From assembly GCA_903842845.1 (NCBI GenBank), contig CAIMNN010000338.1, forward strand, positions 1 through 14,039: 14,039 bases of DNA, given 5' to 3'. Position numbers and translations under genes: made by a program. This DNA is from an uncultured Acidobacteriaceae bacterium. GTDB lineage: Bacteria; Acidobacteriota; Terriglobia; Terriglobales; Acidobacteriaceae. The notes beneath the pieces are model-generated. The model made no database searches. It saw nothing but the letters and a program-made list of their open reading frames with translations, and was not told the origin of the DNA. Below are positions 7,263 through 14,039 of the stretch, in pieces; within the stretch, counting starts at the first letter, position 1; every line of letters starts with the position of its first letter.

Positions 7263-8777
7263 CTAGAACGGGTTGATCTTGCCCAGACCCTTCTTCTTTT
7301 TCTTCTTTGAGCTCGACTCTTCGCTCTGGTCGGCCTTGGGTGCCTTCTGCTTTTTGGTCTCGGCGTTCACGGGTGTCGCCTGCGGCTTGACCTCGTTGAT
7401 CTGCGCAGGAGCGGCGGCAGGACCCTCAGCCTTGGGCTCGACGGTGGTGTTGGGGCCGACGGGCTTCAGAACCGGGTTTGCAACTGTGGCCGGGGTTGTA
7501 CCCTGGTCGCCAGTAGTCGTTGTCGCGTTGCCCGAGGGCGCGCTGACAATGCTCACACCCACGCCGGTGCCGTTGTTGACGTTCTCAAATTGCAGCGGAG
7601 CCGTTGACGGCGCATCGCTGCGTGGCGGCTCATTGGCGCCTGTTGGCTTGGCTTCAGCGGGCTTTGCGCCGCCGGGGCCGTTCAGGGCCGCATTGAAGAT
7701 TGCAACGTTGTCCTTGGTCATCTCAGGTGCGGTGGTGCGCTTTGGCGGGTCCATGGTGGGGTCGCCAACGTGGGCGGCCTGCGCAACTGTAGGGCCATGC
7801 TTGATGAGGCCAAAGGCCTTTTCGGTGATGTGCACGGGGCGCATACTGTTGACCACGGCCTCGTTCTCCTTGACGGCGGCATCTGTCGGATTGGGAACAG
7901 GGCGGTTCAGCTGGATGAGGCGGTCGCGCGCGTCTTCAACGTGCGGGGCCATCGGATAACGCGTGATGACCTTGTCATAAGCTTCGGCTGCGCGGTCAAG
8001 ATAAACAGAACGCAGGCGCTCACGAACGGCGCCGGGAAGATTTGGAGCAGTCTGAACGGCGCGTGCTTCGCCCGCGTAGGCGTCGCCGATAGCCAGCCAG
8101 ACTTGGTCGCTCCTGGAGTAGAGCGGATAGGTGTCGGCCACTGTCTTCAGACGGGCCAATGTGGCGGACCAGTTCATACGGCCTTGATAGAAGAAGCCGA
8201 TAGAGGCTTCGCGCTCGGCCATTACTTCCTGCACTTCGCGCAGCTTCTGGCGGGCGCGGGGAACCAATCCTGAATCCGGGTACATGTTGACCATGTTCCG
8301 ATACTGCTTTTCGGCTTCGAGGACGTTGGTGTAATCGCGGTCCGGCTTCTCCATCTGCTGGTAGTAGATGTCGGCGACCTTCATCTGCGCTTCGGCAGCT
8401 TCAGGAGCGTTTGGGAAGAAGGTCTCAAAGTCCTTGTACTCGGCCTCGGCTTGGGCGAGCGCGGCAGTGCCGCCTTCCTTGAACCAGGTGTCGCCGATGG
8501 CAAGCTTGGCGCGCATCTGGTACTCGGAGTTGGGATAGGTGTTGAGCAGCGTTTGCAGGTCAAGGCGGGCGACGTCAAAGCGGCCCTTCTTCAGTGCGAT
8601 CATCGCCTTGTCAAAGAGTTCCTTGTCCGGCTGCTTGGAGTTGTCGTTGGCCAGCGGATTGGCGCTCAGATCCTGGTTCTTCTTGTGCTTCTTGGGCTTA
8701 TCCTTGGCTTGGGCTGCGCCAATGGCGAGTACGCCCGCAACCAGCACGGCAACCGACTTCAACAACAAACGATTCAT
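7263..8777 (-). CDS. BamD-like outer-membrane assembly protein with TPR repeats and a long disordered C-terminal tail
   Basis: 504 residues, about twice the length of E. coli BamD. Residues 1-24 are a signal peptide (MNRLLLKS, hydrophobic core, then AAQA before Lys25) with a signal peptidase I type cleavage site. Residues about 50-300 hold repeated helical units with BamD/TPR features: LFDKAMIALKKGRFDVARLDL, LLNTYPNSEYQMRAKLAIGD, FETFFPNAPEAAEAQMKVADIYY, MYPDSGLVPRARQKL, and a last unit with ITRYPMAPHVEDARDRL. The rest (about 300-504) is rich in Pro, Ala, Thr and Asn and probably disordered, ending in a SSSKKKKKK run. BamD helps BamA insert beta-barrel proteins. No cysteine is present, so it cannot be a lipoprotein, unlike the family norm. 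ATG 8777 is preceded closely by GAGGG. It lies 84 bases after rpe. Confidence 0.85.
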   Translation of the reverse strand: MNRLLLKSVAVLVAGVLAIGAAQAKDKPKKHKKNQDLSANPLANDNSKQPDKELFDKAMIALKKGRFDVARLDLQTLLNTYPNSEYQMRAKLAIGDTWFKEGGTAALAQAEAEYKDFETFFPNAPEAAEAQMKVADIYYQQMEKPDRDYTNVLEAEKQYRNMVNMYPDSGLVPRARQKLREVQEVMAEREASIGFFYQGRMNWSATLARLKTVADTYPLYSRSDQVWLAIGDAYAGEARAVQTAPNLPGAVRERLRSVYLDRAAEAYDKVITRYPMAPHVEDARDRLIQLNRPVPNPTDAAVKENEAVVNSMRPVHITEKAFGLIKHGPTVAQAAHVGDPTMDPPKRTTAPEMTKDNVAIFNAALNGPGGAKPAEAKPTGANEPPRSDAPSTAPLQFENVNNGTGVGVSIVSAPSGNATTTTGDQGTTPATVANPVLKPVGPNTTVEPKAEGPAAAPAQINEVKPQATPVNAETKKQKAPKADQSEESSSKKKKKKGLGKINPF

Positions 8778-8861
8778 ATTCCCTCATACCACTTTGCAGT
8801 CGTCGACCAACTGCGAAGAAGATTTTAGATTCCCCAATTCAAATTCTATGGTCCAACGCAC

Positions 8862-9545
8862 TTATTGCGGTGTGACCTGTACCTTGGCTGCGGCATGAGC
8901 CTCAGCCAGCAGTTTGCGCATGTTCTGCTCAGGATCGCCGGACCCATAAATTGCATTGCCGGCAACCAGCAGCTCCGCACCTGCTTGGACGATTGGCGCA
9001 ATGGTCTCGTGAGCCACCCCGCCATCCACTTCAATTCTAAATTGCAACCCCAGCTGCTGGCGCAAATTCACCAACTTGCGGATCTTTTCGAGTGAAAAAG
9101 GGATGAACTTCTGCCCGCCAAAGCCCGGATTCACGCTCATCACCAGCACGTGGTGGACCATGGGCAGTATCTCAAGCGTTGATTCAACAGGAGTTGCGGG
9201 GTTGATGACCACGCCCGGCTTCATGCCCTTCTGGGCAATGAACTCAAGTGTCCGGTGCAGATGCCGGCAGGCCTCAACATGCACGCTCACCCAGTCCGCC
9301 CCGGCATCGGCAAAGGCGGAGATAAACTCGTCCGGGTTCTCGATCATCAGGTGGCAATCGAGCGGCAGCTTGGTCGCCTTGCGCAGGCTTTTGACAACCG
9401 GCGGGCCGATGGTGATGTTGGGCACGAAATGGCCGTCCATCACATCCACGTGGATGACCGTCGCGCCGCCGCGTTCGGCTGCGGCAACGGCCTCGCCCAG
9501 GCGGGCAAAGTCAGCAGAGAGTATCGAGGGCAGTATCTCAACCAT
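8862..9545 (-). CDS. rpe: Ribulose-phosphate 3-epimerase
   Basis: Interconverts D-ribulose 5-phosphate and D-xylulose 5-phosphate in the pentose phosphate and Calvin pathways. It is a 227-residue TIM barrel of normal length. Motifs: PSILSADFARLG (6-17), HVDVMDGHFVPNITIGPPVV (32-51) with metal ligands His32 and Asp34, LDCHLMIENP (62-71) with His65, MSVNPGFGGQKF (136-147) and IEVDGGV (171-177) with catalytic Asp174, then the phosphate-binding VAGNAIYG end (194-201). AAGGAG (9557-9562) stands 11 bases before the ATG at 9545, slightly far but the only good candidate. The gene follows the HEAT-like gene by 54 bases and is followed by the bamD-like gene. Confidence 0.97.
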   Translation of the reverse strand: MVEILPSILSADFARLGEAVAAAERGGATVIHVDVMDGHFVPNITIGPPVVKSLRKATKLPLDCHLMIENPDEFISAFADAGADWVSVHVEACRHLHRTLEFIAQKGMKPGVVINPATPVESTLEILPMVHHVLVMSVNPGFGGQKFIPFSLEKIRKLVNLRQQLGLQFRIEVDGGVAHETIAPIVQAGAELLVAGNAIYGSGDPEQNMRKLLAEAHAAAKVQVTPQ

Positions 9546-9599
9546 CGTCAGGCGTACTCCTTGAGATAGGCCTAGTTTAGCAGTTTGTGGCTTCAGGAA

Positions 9600-10199
9600 T
9601 CAGCCATTCAGAAGCGCATGCTGCTTTGCCGAGGCTTGTTTTTCCATGCTTATAAGCAGGTTTTTGCTGCGTGCGCGCATTGCCGGCGTTCCGCTGCGGC
9701 CGTGTATCTGGAGCATCTCGACGACCTCGGCTTCAAGCGATGCGTGCTGGCGGCTCAGGTTGTAGAGTCCTTGCAGCGCGAGAGTTTTTACAATGGAGCT
9801 TTTGTCGGCAAGGTAATCCTCTTCGAGCAACTGCGCCACCGCCCGCGCTTCGCCCAACGTCAACTTGAGCCGCGTGACGATGATGGCTAGATTCCAACGC
9901 AGCCTGATGGGCTTCGCCTCTGAGAGAAGACCAATGAGCTCCGCCTTCCACGGTTGAATGGCCTTCGCGCTGCCGCGGTCAACTTGATTCCACTTCGCAG
10001 TGCCGCGCGTAAGTTGCTCGACGGCATCGGCTGCACGGTTCGCCACGCCCGGCACTTCGTCCCACATGCACTCGATGAGCGACCGCATCTTTGTCGGCTC
10101 TCGCTCGACCAGCGCGGCCGCTTCGCAAGTACGCCCCTTGGCCATCGCCACACGGCCAGCCGCGAGTATCGTGCGGATTGATTCTGCTTTGCTCGCCAT
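9600..10199 (-). CDS. HEAT/armadillo-like all-helical protein (199 aa), function unknown
   Basis: I do not recognise the exact family. ATG at 10199 is chosen; a longer in-frame extension to 10244 exists but lies inside the UvrC-like gene and begins with a poor Arg-rich stretch. The protein is soluble and made of repeated amphipathic helix pairs, for example LIECMWDEVPGVANRAADAVEQL, IRLRWNLAIIVTRLKL, EARAVAQLLEEDYLADKSSIVKTLALQGLYNL and PAMRARSKNLLISM. The pattern of hits like xxxRxRAxxxL suggests HEAT or armadillo repeats. There is no signal peptide or metal site. The start is 4 bases after the stop of the UvrC-like gene (TGA TGCT ATG), so the two are probably translated together and may act together. 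HEAT-like folds occur both in scaffold proteins and in DNA glycosylases of the AlkD type; I cannot place this one. Confidence 0.75.
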   Translation of the reverse strand: MASKAESIRTILAAGRVAMAKGRTCEAAALVEREPTKMRSLIECMWDEVPGVANRAADAVEQLTRGTAKWNQVDRGSAKAIQPWKAELIGLLSEAKPIRLRWNLAIIVTRLKLTLGEARAVAQLLEEDYLADKSSIVKTLALQGLYNLSRQHASLEAEVVEMLQIHGRSGTPAMRARSKNLLISMEKQASAKQHALLNG

Positions 10200-10203
10200 A
10201 GCA

Positions 10204-10974
10204 TCAGCTCGCTTTGCTGATAGATTTCGCCGCCAAGCGGCCAATCCCGCGCAGTATCGCCTTCACCGGCCAGTTGCCGTCGTCGCTTGGGAAGAATATC
10301 TCACCCTCGCGTTTTGTCGACGGGCGGTAGTACCAGCGCTTCAACAGTGCCAGATGCCCTTGCCGCGTTTGTGAAGTTGAATAGTTGTCGCCCACTTGCA
10401 ACGAACCCATCGCCGCTTCAAAGCGCGCCGTGAGCTCATCGCGGCTCGCATGTGCATCTTCTGCCTTTACGGTAGTAGCACTCCGCTCCACGGTCGGCTC
10501 CATCATCACCGGCTGCGCAAAGAGCGACGACGAACCCGACTGCTCATTCTGCAACCGCATTCCGAGAGTCCAAAACTCCGCCGGTCCGCGCAACAAACCG
10601 TCTTCGAATAAAAATATATTCACTCCCGGTGCGGCGTCTGTACGCTCGGGAGCCGCCTGCAATACCAACGCGCGCAAGGCGTTCATCGGCCGGACGAGTT
10701 CAGGCGCAAGCGCTGCGACGGCCTCAACTTTTTCAATCTGCGCATGGACCTCAGCCGCCTGCTCGAATTCCAAATTCGCTGAGGCTTCTTCGCGTGCCGC
10801 ACGCAACTCGGTCAGCCGACTTTCTCCGCGCGTGGCGATGAACCGCTCCACCGCCGCCGACTCCTCCGCGTATCTTTCCGGCGTGCACGCCAACTGGCAG
10901 GGCGCAAGGCACATCTTCATCTCGCCGATGCGCAACCGGGGTGCGTGGGCGAGCACTCCAGATCCTCCACGCAA
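10204..10974 (-). pseudogene. UvrC-like protein, C-terminal part in the shifted frame (Cys motif, UVR domain, UvrC core without RNase H)
   Basis: This frame continues the UvrC-like protein begun at 11489. Real homology seems to start near residue 12 of this frame, with RLRIGEMKMCLAPCQ, matching the GRCxxPC motif of UvrC, where cysteines ligate an iron-sulfur cluster in E. coli. Residues about 50-88 (ESRLTELRAAREEASANLEFEQAAEVHAQIEKVE) form a UVR domain, the UvrB-binding helical hairpin. Then NIFLFEDGLLRGPAEFWTLGMRL resembles the strand region after UVR in UvrC. The sequence ends there: the RNase H-like endonuclease and helix-hairpin-helix domains of full UvrC (about 600 residues) are absent. 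The only early start is TTG at 10974, in the overlap, so independent translation is doubtful; ATG codons within GEMKM are possible internal starts. Adding one C to the CCCC run at 10938-10941 would fuse both parts into about 428 residues. Confidence 0.75.
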
Positions 10975-11489
10975 CGGCGCAGAAAAAATAATTTCAGCAG
11001 TTCGTCAGAAAATCGCTCCGCGGTGGCATTCGACGCAAACGGCCCAAAGGCCCACTGCGACTCGCGCTGACTTGGCCGCGTCGTTGTCGTCAGTCGTGGC
11101 TGCGGGTTCGAGCCCAGATAGCGGAGATACGCCGGCGCGCGCAGATGCATGCGCTTCAGCGCTTCCTGCGTGCGGCCGCGCGCAGCATACACCTGCACCA
11201 ATAAATTGAATTGAATTAAAAGCGATTCAAAATCCGAGCCGGTCTCAATCCACTCAACGCGCCGGACGAGCCCCGCCAACTGCAACCGTCGCGGATGTTT
11301 GTCGCTGGGCTCAAGCAGGCGGCGCAATCGCCCGCGCAGATTCGGCGTGCGCCCCACATATGGTTCGGCCTTTACGTCGTCCGAGTAGAGCGCAAAGACG
11401 GCGGCCTTACCCGGAAGCTCGCGCCATAACTCCGGCTGCTCCCTGGCAGCGGCGGCGTTGAACGCGAGCGATTTTGTTTGGGGCTCCAC
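10917..11489 (-). pseudogene. UvrC-like protein, N-terminal part with degenerate GIY-YIG domain
   Basis: Encodes 190 residues before the frame ends at 10917. Residues about 22-100 match the GIY-YIG nuclease domain of UvrC, the enzyme that makes the 3' incision in nucleotide excision repair: AVFALY (30-35) in place of GVYxxY, PYVGRTPNLRGRL (43-55) for YVGKAxxLxxRL with Tyr44 and Arg54 kept, and FESLLIQFNLLVQVYAARGR (87-106) for EALLLExNLIKxxxPxYN. The metal-binding Glu of the family is Gln93 here and the GIY Tyr is Phe32. Residues 148-173 (FGPFASNATAERF to FFLRRC) match the region before the UvrC cysteine motif. Then the frame is lost in the CCCC run at 10938-10941. It begins 14 bases after pmbA. 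It may be a pseudogene, a sequencing error, or a catalytically dead paralog. Confidence 0.75.
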
Positions 11490-11503
11490 GCGAAAATCCT
11501 AAA

Positions 11504-12883
11504 CTACGCGCCGGCTATCGTCATGCCGTCAATGCGCAACGTCGGCACAGCCGCCGCAGAGCGGAAGACAAGGTCGTTTGCAATACCGCTCACATTGCGC
11601 AGCATCTCGGCAAGGTTGCCGGCGATGGTAATCTCCTCCACCGCGTGCGTCAGTTCGCCCTTCTCTATCCACAATCCAGTTGCGCCGCGTGAGTAGTCGC
11701 CGGTGACCATGTTCACGCCAAAGCCCATCAGGCTGGTGACGTAGAGACCGCGGTCGACCTCGGCGATCAATTGCTCCGGCGTCTTCACTCCCGGCTCAAT
11801 GTAGAGATTGCCGCAGCCGATTCCCGGAGCGCCTGCGAGTCCGCGCGTCGCGTTTCCCGTCGACTTCATCCCCAGCTTGCGCGCGGAATAAGTATTGAGC
11901 AAATAAGTTTTCAGCACGCCTTTGTCGACGACGACCGTACGCCGCGAGGGCAATCCCTCGCCATCAAAGGGCGAAGTGCCAAAGCCGCTCATTCCGTTCG
12001 GCAGCAACATCAAATTGTCATCGATGAGCGTAAGCGATGAATCGGCAATCGCCTCGTTCAGCTTGCCGGCGAGGAACGACGCGCCACGCCAGATTGCATC
12101 TCCCGATGCGGCTTCAAAAATAATTCCAGCAATCGAGCGCGCAACCTCAGGAGCAAAAATTATCGGAACCTGCTGAGTGGGAACGCGGCTCGCACCCAGC
12201 CGCCGCAACGCACGCCGCGCCGCCTCGACGCCGACAGACTCCGGCGTTTCTAAATCTGATAGTCTCCGCGCGCTCGACCACCATCCATCGCGCTGCAAAC
12301 GGCCATCCTGCTCCGCCGCCAACGCTGAAGCTGAAACGCTCGCCGAACTCGACCGGTAGCTGCCGATAAATCCGCGCGAATTCGCAAAAGCCTTTGCGCC
12401 TGTTGCCGCATCAAAACTGCCGCCTTCAGAATTGGTAATGCGCGCGTCGGCGGTGAGCGCGGCCTTCTCCGCACGCAAAGCCCATTCAATGCGCTCGTCC
12501 CCTGAGAGCGAATACACATCCTCTGAGAAAAGCCGGAACTCACCCTCTGCAATACCCATCTCGCTCGCATCGGGCAGTCCCGCAAACGGGTCAGGCTCAG
12601 TGAGCTTGGCCAGAGCCAAGGCACCCTTGACCATCTGCTGAATTCCATCGGGCGTCAGATCGCTCGACGTCGCCGATCCAGAACACTGACCCAAAAACAC
12701 GCGCAAACCAGCGCCGCGCGAACCCGCTTCTTTCAGCGTCTCTACCGCGCCGCCGCGCACATTCACGCTGAACTCATCGCCCTCGCTGACGGTGGCCTCG
12801 GCGTCGGTCGCTCCGGCATCAATCGCAAGTTGAATAAGCTCTGCGGCGAGCGATTCGAGATCGGGCTGAGCAAATTTATGCAT
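11504..12883 (-). CDS. PmbA/TldE-family modulator of DNA gyrase / metalloprotease-like subunit
   Basis: A 459-residue member of the TldD/PmbA family. In bacteria TldE (PmbA) pairs with TldD to form a protease that degrades unfolded peptides, processes microcin B17 and helps remove the CcdA antitoxin. The N-terminal part carries VSEGDEFSVNVRGGAVETLKEAGSRGAGLRVFLGQ, the family start. The C-terminal core carries PIIFAPEVARSIAGIIFEAASGD, FGTSPFDGEGLPSRRTVVVDKGVLKTYLLNTYSARKLG, NLYIEPG and GFGVNMVTGDYSRGATGLWIEKGE. No HExxxH zinc motif is present, which fits TldE rather than TldD. TldD is not in the window, so the partner must be elsewhere. ATG at 12883; only a weak GGATG is upstream. It leads the minus-strand run with the UvrC-like and HEAT-like genes. 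Confidence 0.92.
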   Translation of the reverse strand: MHKFAQPDLESLAAELIQLAIDAGATDAEATVSEGDEFSVNVRGGAVETLKEAGSRGAGLRVFLGQCSGSATSSDLTPDGIQQMVKGALALAKLTEPDPFAGLPDASEMGIAEGEFRLFSEDVYSLSGDERIEWALRAEKAALTADARITNSEGGSFDAATGAKAFANSRGFIGSYRSSSASVSASALAAEQDGRLQRDGWWSSARRLSDLETPESVGVEAARRALRRLGASRVPTQQVPIIFAPEVARSIAGIIFEAASGDAIWRGASFLAGKLNEAIADSSLTLIDDNLMLLPNGMSGFGTSPFDGEGLPSRRTVVVDKGVLKTYLLNTYSARKLGMKSTGNATRGLAGAPGIGCGNLYIEPGVKTPEQLIAEVDRGLYVTSLMGFGVNMVTGDYSRGATGLWIEKGELTHAVEEITIAGNLAEMLRNVSGIANDLVFRSAAAVPTLRIDGMTIAGA

Positions 12884-13031
12884 GATTCAACATTAGCATC
12901 CTGATTGGAAAAGGTACTTTTGTTGATGGTATCGATTTGACCCACGCTATTGATGAAAATGCAGAAAAAGCCTTGTTTTATAAGGATAAATAAGCGTTCA
13001 GCAAAATCAGAACAGGCGTAGAATGGTTGCT

Positions 13032-13037
13032 GAGGTG
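13032..13037 (+). promoter_or_regulatory. Ribosome binding site for the plus-strand small ORF
   Basis: GAGGTG stands 7 bases before ATG 13045, an excellent Shine-Dalgarno position. It is the main reason to accept the otherwise small and isolated plus-strand ORF. Confidence 0.65.
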
Positions 13038-13044
13038 AACCTTT

Positions 13045-13209
13045 ATGGAGAACCTGTTTGAAAGTCCTGTCGGAATGAAGCCACCCGAAAAGAAAGAGCA
13101 GGAGACGGTGTCAGCGAGGAAGAACAAGCCGATTTCCACTTTCACCATGCGGAAGTCATTAAGGGTGCAGCATCGCAATGCAGGCCGACTCAACCTCTTT
13201 TCTAAATAA
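13045..13209 (+). CDS. Plus-strand microprotein, 54 aa, with basic C-terminal half; function unknown
   Basis: Not recognised. The only plus-strand gene I can support. ATG 13045 is preceded by GAGGTG at 7-base spacing, and the ORF ends with TAA at 13207-13209. A Rho-independent terminator lies 73 bases downstream at 13283-13303, so ORF, ribosome binding site and terminator form a complete unit. The protein has an N-terminal half with acidic and proline residues (MENLFESPVGMKPPEKKEQE) and a C-terminal half of 30 residues that holds nine Lys/Arg and no acidic residue (ARKNKPISTFTMRKSLRVQH, then RNAGRLNLFSK). That charge split suits a small nucleic-acid or acidic-protein binder, but this is inference. 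No cysteine, membrane segment or signal peptide. No clear -35/-10 pair was found upstream; TATAAG at 12980-12985 is the best -10 candidate. Confidence 0.55.
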   Translation: MENLFESPVGMKPPEKKEQETVSARKNKPISTFTMRKSLRVQHRNAGRLNLFSK

Positions 13210-13282
13210 ACGGCGCGTACCTGGGACGCTCGAAATGAATGTAGCTCAAATCATTAACTAATTGTGGGTCTGTTCTTTTTCT

Positions 13283-13303
13283 GCGCTACACAAGCGCTTT
13301 TTT
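13283..13303 (+). terminator. Rho-independent terminator for the plus-strand unit
   Basis: GCGCT (13283-13287), a 5-base loop ACACA, AGCGC (13293-13297), then six T. On the minus strand the same stem is followed by AGAAAAAG, so it works as an intrinsic terminator only in the plus direction and not for the HDOD gene. Confidence 0.75.
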
Positions 13304-13347
13304 CAAACACAATGCGAATCGGATTTTGTGACTTTACAGTTGCAGCC

Positions 13348-14039
13348 TCACAGATGCTGAACCGAGCGTATTTTCTCGCCGACCAATTCCTTCAACTGAT
13401 CTTCGACGGGGAAGTGATTGGTTGCGCGCTCCGGCAGCAGTGTGTGTAGTTCGGCAAATGCGGGCGGCTCGCAATGCTTGTAGGCTGTAAAGCCGATTGC
13501 ATCCGCCATGCTGCACGCCAAATGAACGATCGCTTCCATTGGCCAGTCAGGATTTTCCACGCTGCATGCGCACGCCTCGTGGTGTCGCCCGACAATCGCG
13601 TCAAAATCATGTGGCAGCTTCCAGCTATCAGTTAACTGCCGCCCAGCCTCGCAATGATTAAATCCAAAAAGCTCTTCCTCGGCCTTCAGTATCGCTTCCG
13701 CCGGCCCGGCAAAATTCCCCAGCAACTCGGCGTACTCATGGGGCTTTATCGACGCCATCGCCAGCCGTCCGATGTCATGCATAATGCCAGCCGTGTAGGC
13801 ATCGTCCTTGTTGAGCCCAAAGGCAAGCGCCAGTTGCTCGCTCACCAGCGCCGTTGCAAGGTTGTGGTTCCAGATGAGCTTCATCGCAGGCAGGTTCAAC
13901 GATTTTCCTAGGTACGTACGCACCGCGACGGTCAGACAGATGCCCTGGATATTTTTTGTTCCCAGACGCGAAACCGCTTCCAGAATATTTGTCGCCGGGT
14001 AGCGCGGTGCAAAAAGCGGCGAGTTGGCAATTGTCAGTA
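13348..14039 (-). CDS. HDOD-domain signal output protein (N-terminus cut by window edge)
   Basis: About 230 residues of a larger gene that runs off the right edge. The reading frame is open from the edge, and GTG at 13923 is only an internal codon. The first residues (LTIANSPLFAPRYPATNILEAVSRLGTKNIQGICLTVAVR) are the central part of an HDOD domain: the NSPLF motif, the AxxRLG helix and the following hydrophobic helix. It continues with IWNHNLATALVSEQLALAFGL and AYTAGIMHDIGRLAM, where the HD pair survives as His-Asp, then FNHCEAGRQLTDSWKLPHDFDAIVGRHHEA. HDOD proteins are non-enzymatic or HD-related signalling modules found in motility, biofilm and stress responses. A receiver or EAL domain may precede it outside the window. 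It ends TGA at 13348. Confidence 0.88.
   Translation of the reverse strand, partial: LTIANSPLFAPRYPATNILEAVSRLGTKNIQGICLTVAVRTYLGKSLNLPAMKLIWNHNLATALVSEQLALAFGLNKDDAYTAGIMHDIGRLAMASIKPHEYAELLGNFAGPAEAILKAEEELFGFNHCEAGRQLTDSWKLPHDFDAIVGRHHEACACSVENPDWPMEAIVHLACSMADAIGFTAYKHCEPPAFAELHTLLPERATNHFPVEDQLKELVGEKIRSVQHL

Larger units (their letters stand above)
12884..13347. other. Intergenic interval between the HDOD gene and pmbA
   Basis: 464 bases between two minus-strand genes. It holds the plus-strand microprotein unit (13032-13303). From 12886 to 12993 the sequence is AT-rich and contains a 35-codon stretch open on the plus strand with no ATG, GTG or upstream TTG start, ending ALFYKDK; it may be chance or a gene remnant. 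The pmbA promoter should be in the first 100 bases but I could not pick it with confidence. No terminator is visible for the HDOD gene in its own direction. Confidence 0.6.

Noticed and set aside
10200..10244. Longer start for the HEAT-like gene
   Set aside because: The 15-residue extension lies inside the UvrC-like gene and reads as an Arg-rich stretch; ATG 10199 fits the coupled spacing better.
10385..11209. 274-codon plus-strand open frame
   Set aside because: Antisense to the UvrC-like gene; rich in Ser, Ala and Arg with no motif, while the minus frames show UVR and GIY-YIG-like motifs.
12886..12993. 35-codon plus-strand stretch ending ALFYKDK, upstream of the microprotein
   Set aside because: It looks protein-like, but it has no usable start before a mid-frame TTG, no ribosome binding site, and a 35-codon open stretch is expected by chance. 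Mentioned in the interval entry only.

Overview
The window is 14,039 bases of GC-rich bacterial DNA in which nearly every gene lies on the minus strand, so transcription runs from high to low coordinates. The genes are typical of a free-living Gram-negative (diderm) bacterium: a BamD-like outer-membrane assembly protein, an HDOD regulator, PmbA/TldE and UvrC-like proteins. From protein style and gene mix my best guess is Acidobacteriota (Terriglobales-like), but nothing here fixes the taxonomy. No tRNA, rRNA, CRISPR array, transposase or prophage gene was seen.

Right to left (transcription order), the window starts inside an HDOD-domain gene (13348-14039, cut by the edge). A 464-base gap (12884-13347) follows. 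It carries the only plus-strand gene I support, a 54-residue microprotein (13045-13209) with a good ribosome binding site and a Rho-independent terminator just downstream. Next is a tight minus-strand run: pmbA/tldE-like, a UvrC-like gene split by a -1 frameshift, and a HEAT-like helical protein (11-14-base or smaller gaps). Then come rpe and a long bamD-like gene, closed by a strong GC hairpin (7210-7240).

Below that hairpin, a 423-base gap (6840-7262) holds a 52-residue AbrB/SpoVT-type DNA-binding protein. It is much more AT-rich than its surroundings and has no toxin gene beside it. It is followed by valS, then a 95-base spacer made largely of a heptanucleotide tandem repeat with an inverted copy. 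The last run is nadC, birA, coaX, an unrecognised helical protein and a RlmD/TrmA-family 23S rRNA uracil methyltransferase (cut by the left edge). Its joins are tight: nadC/birA overlap in TGATG, coaX/unknown in TTGA, and unknown/methyltransferase are 3 bases apart. It groups NAD, biotin and CoA synthesis or use with translation genes (valS and the rRNA methyltransferase).

Most of the window is ordinary housekeeping. The parts worth a second look are the UvrC-like gene (frameshifted, both nuclease centres apparently lost), the plus-strand microprotein unit, the orphan AbrB islet with an inverted repeat over its likely promoter, the heptad repeat before nadC, the non-lipoprotein BamD with a long tail, and the unknown protein coupled to coaX and the methyltransferase.
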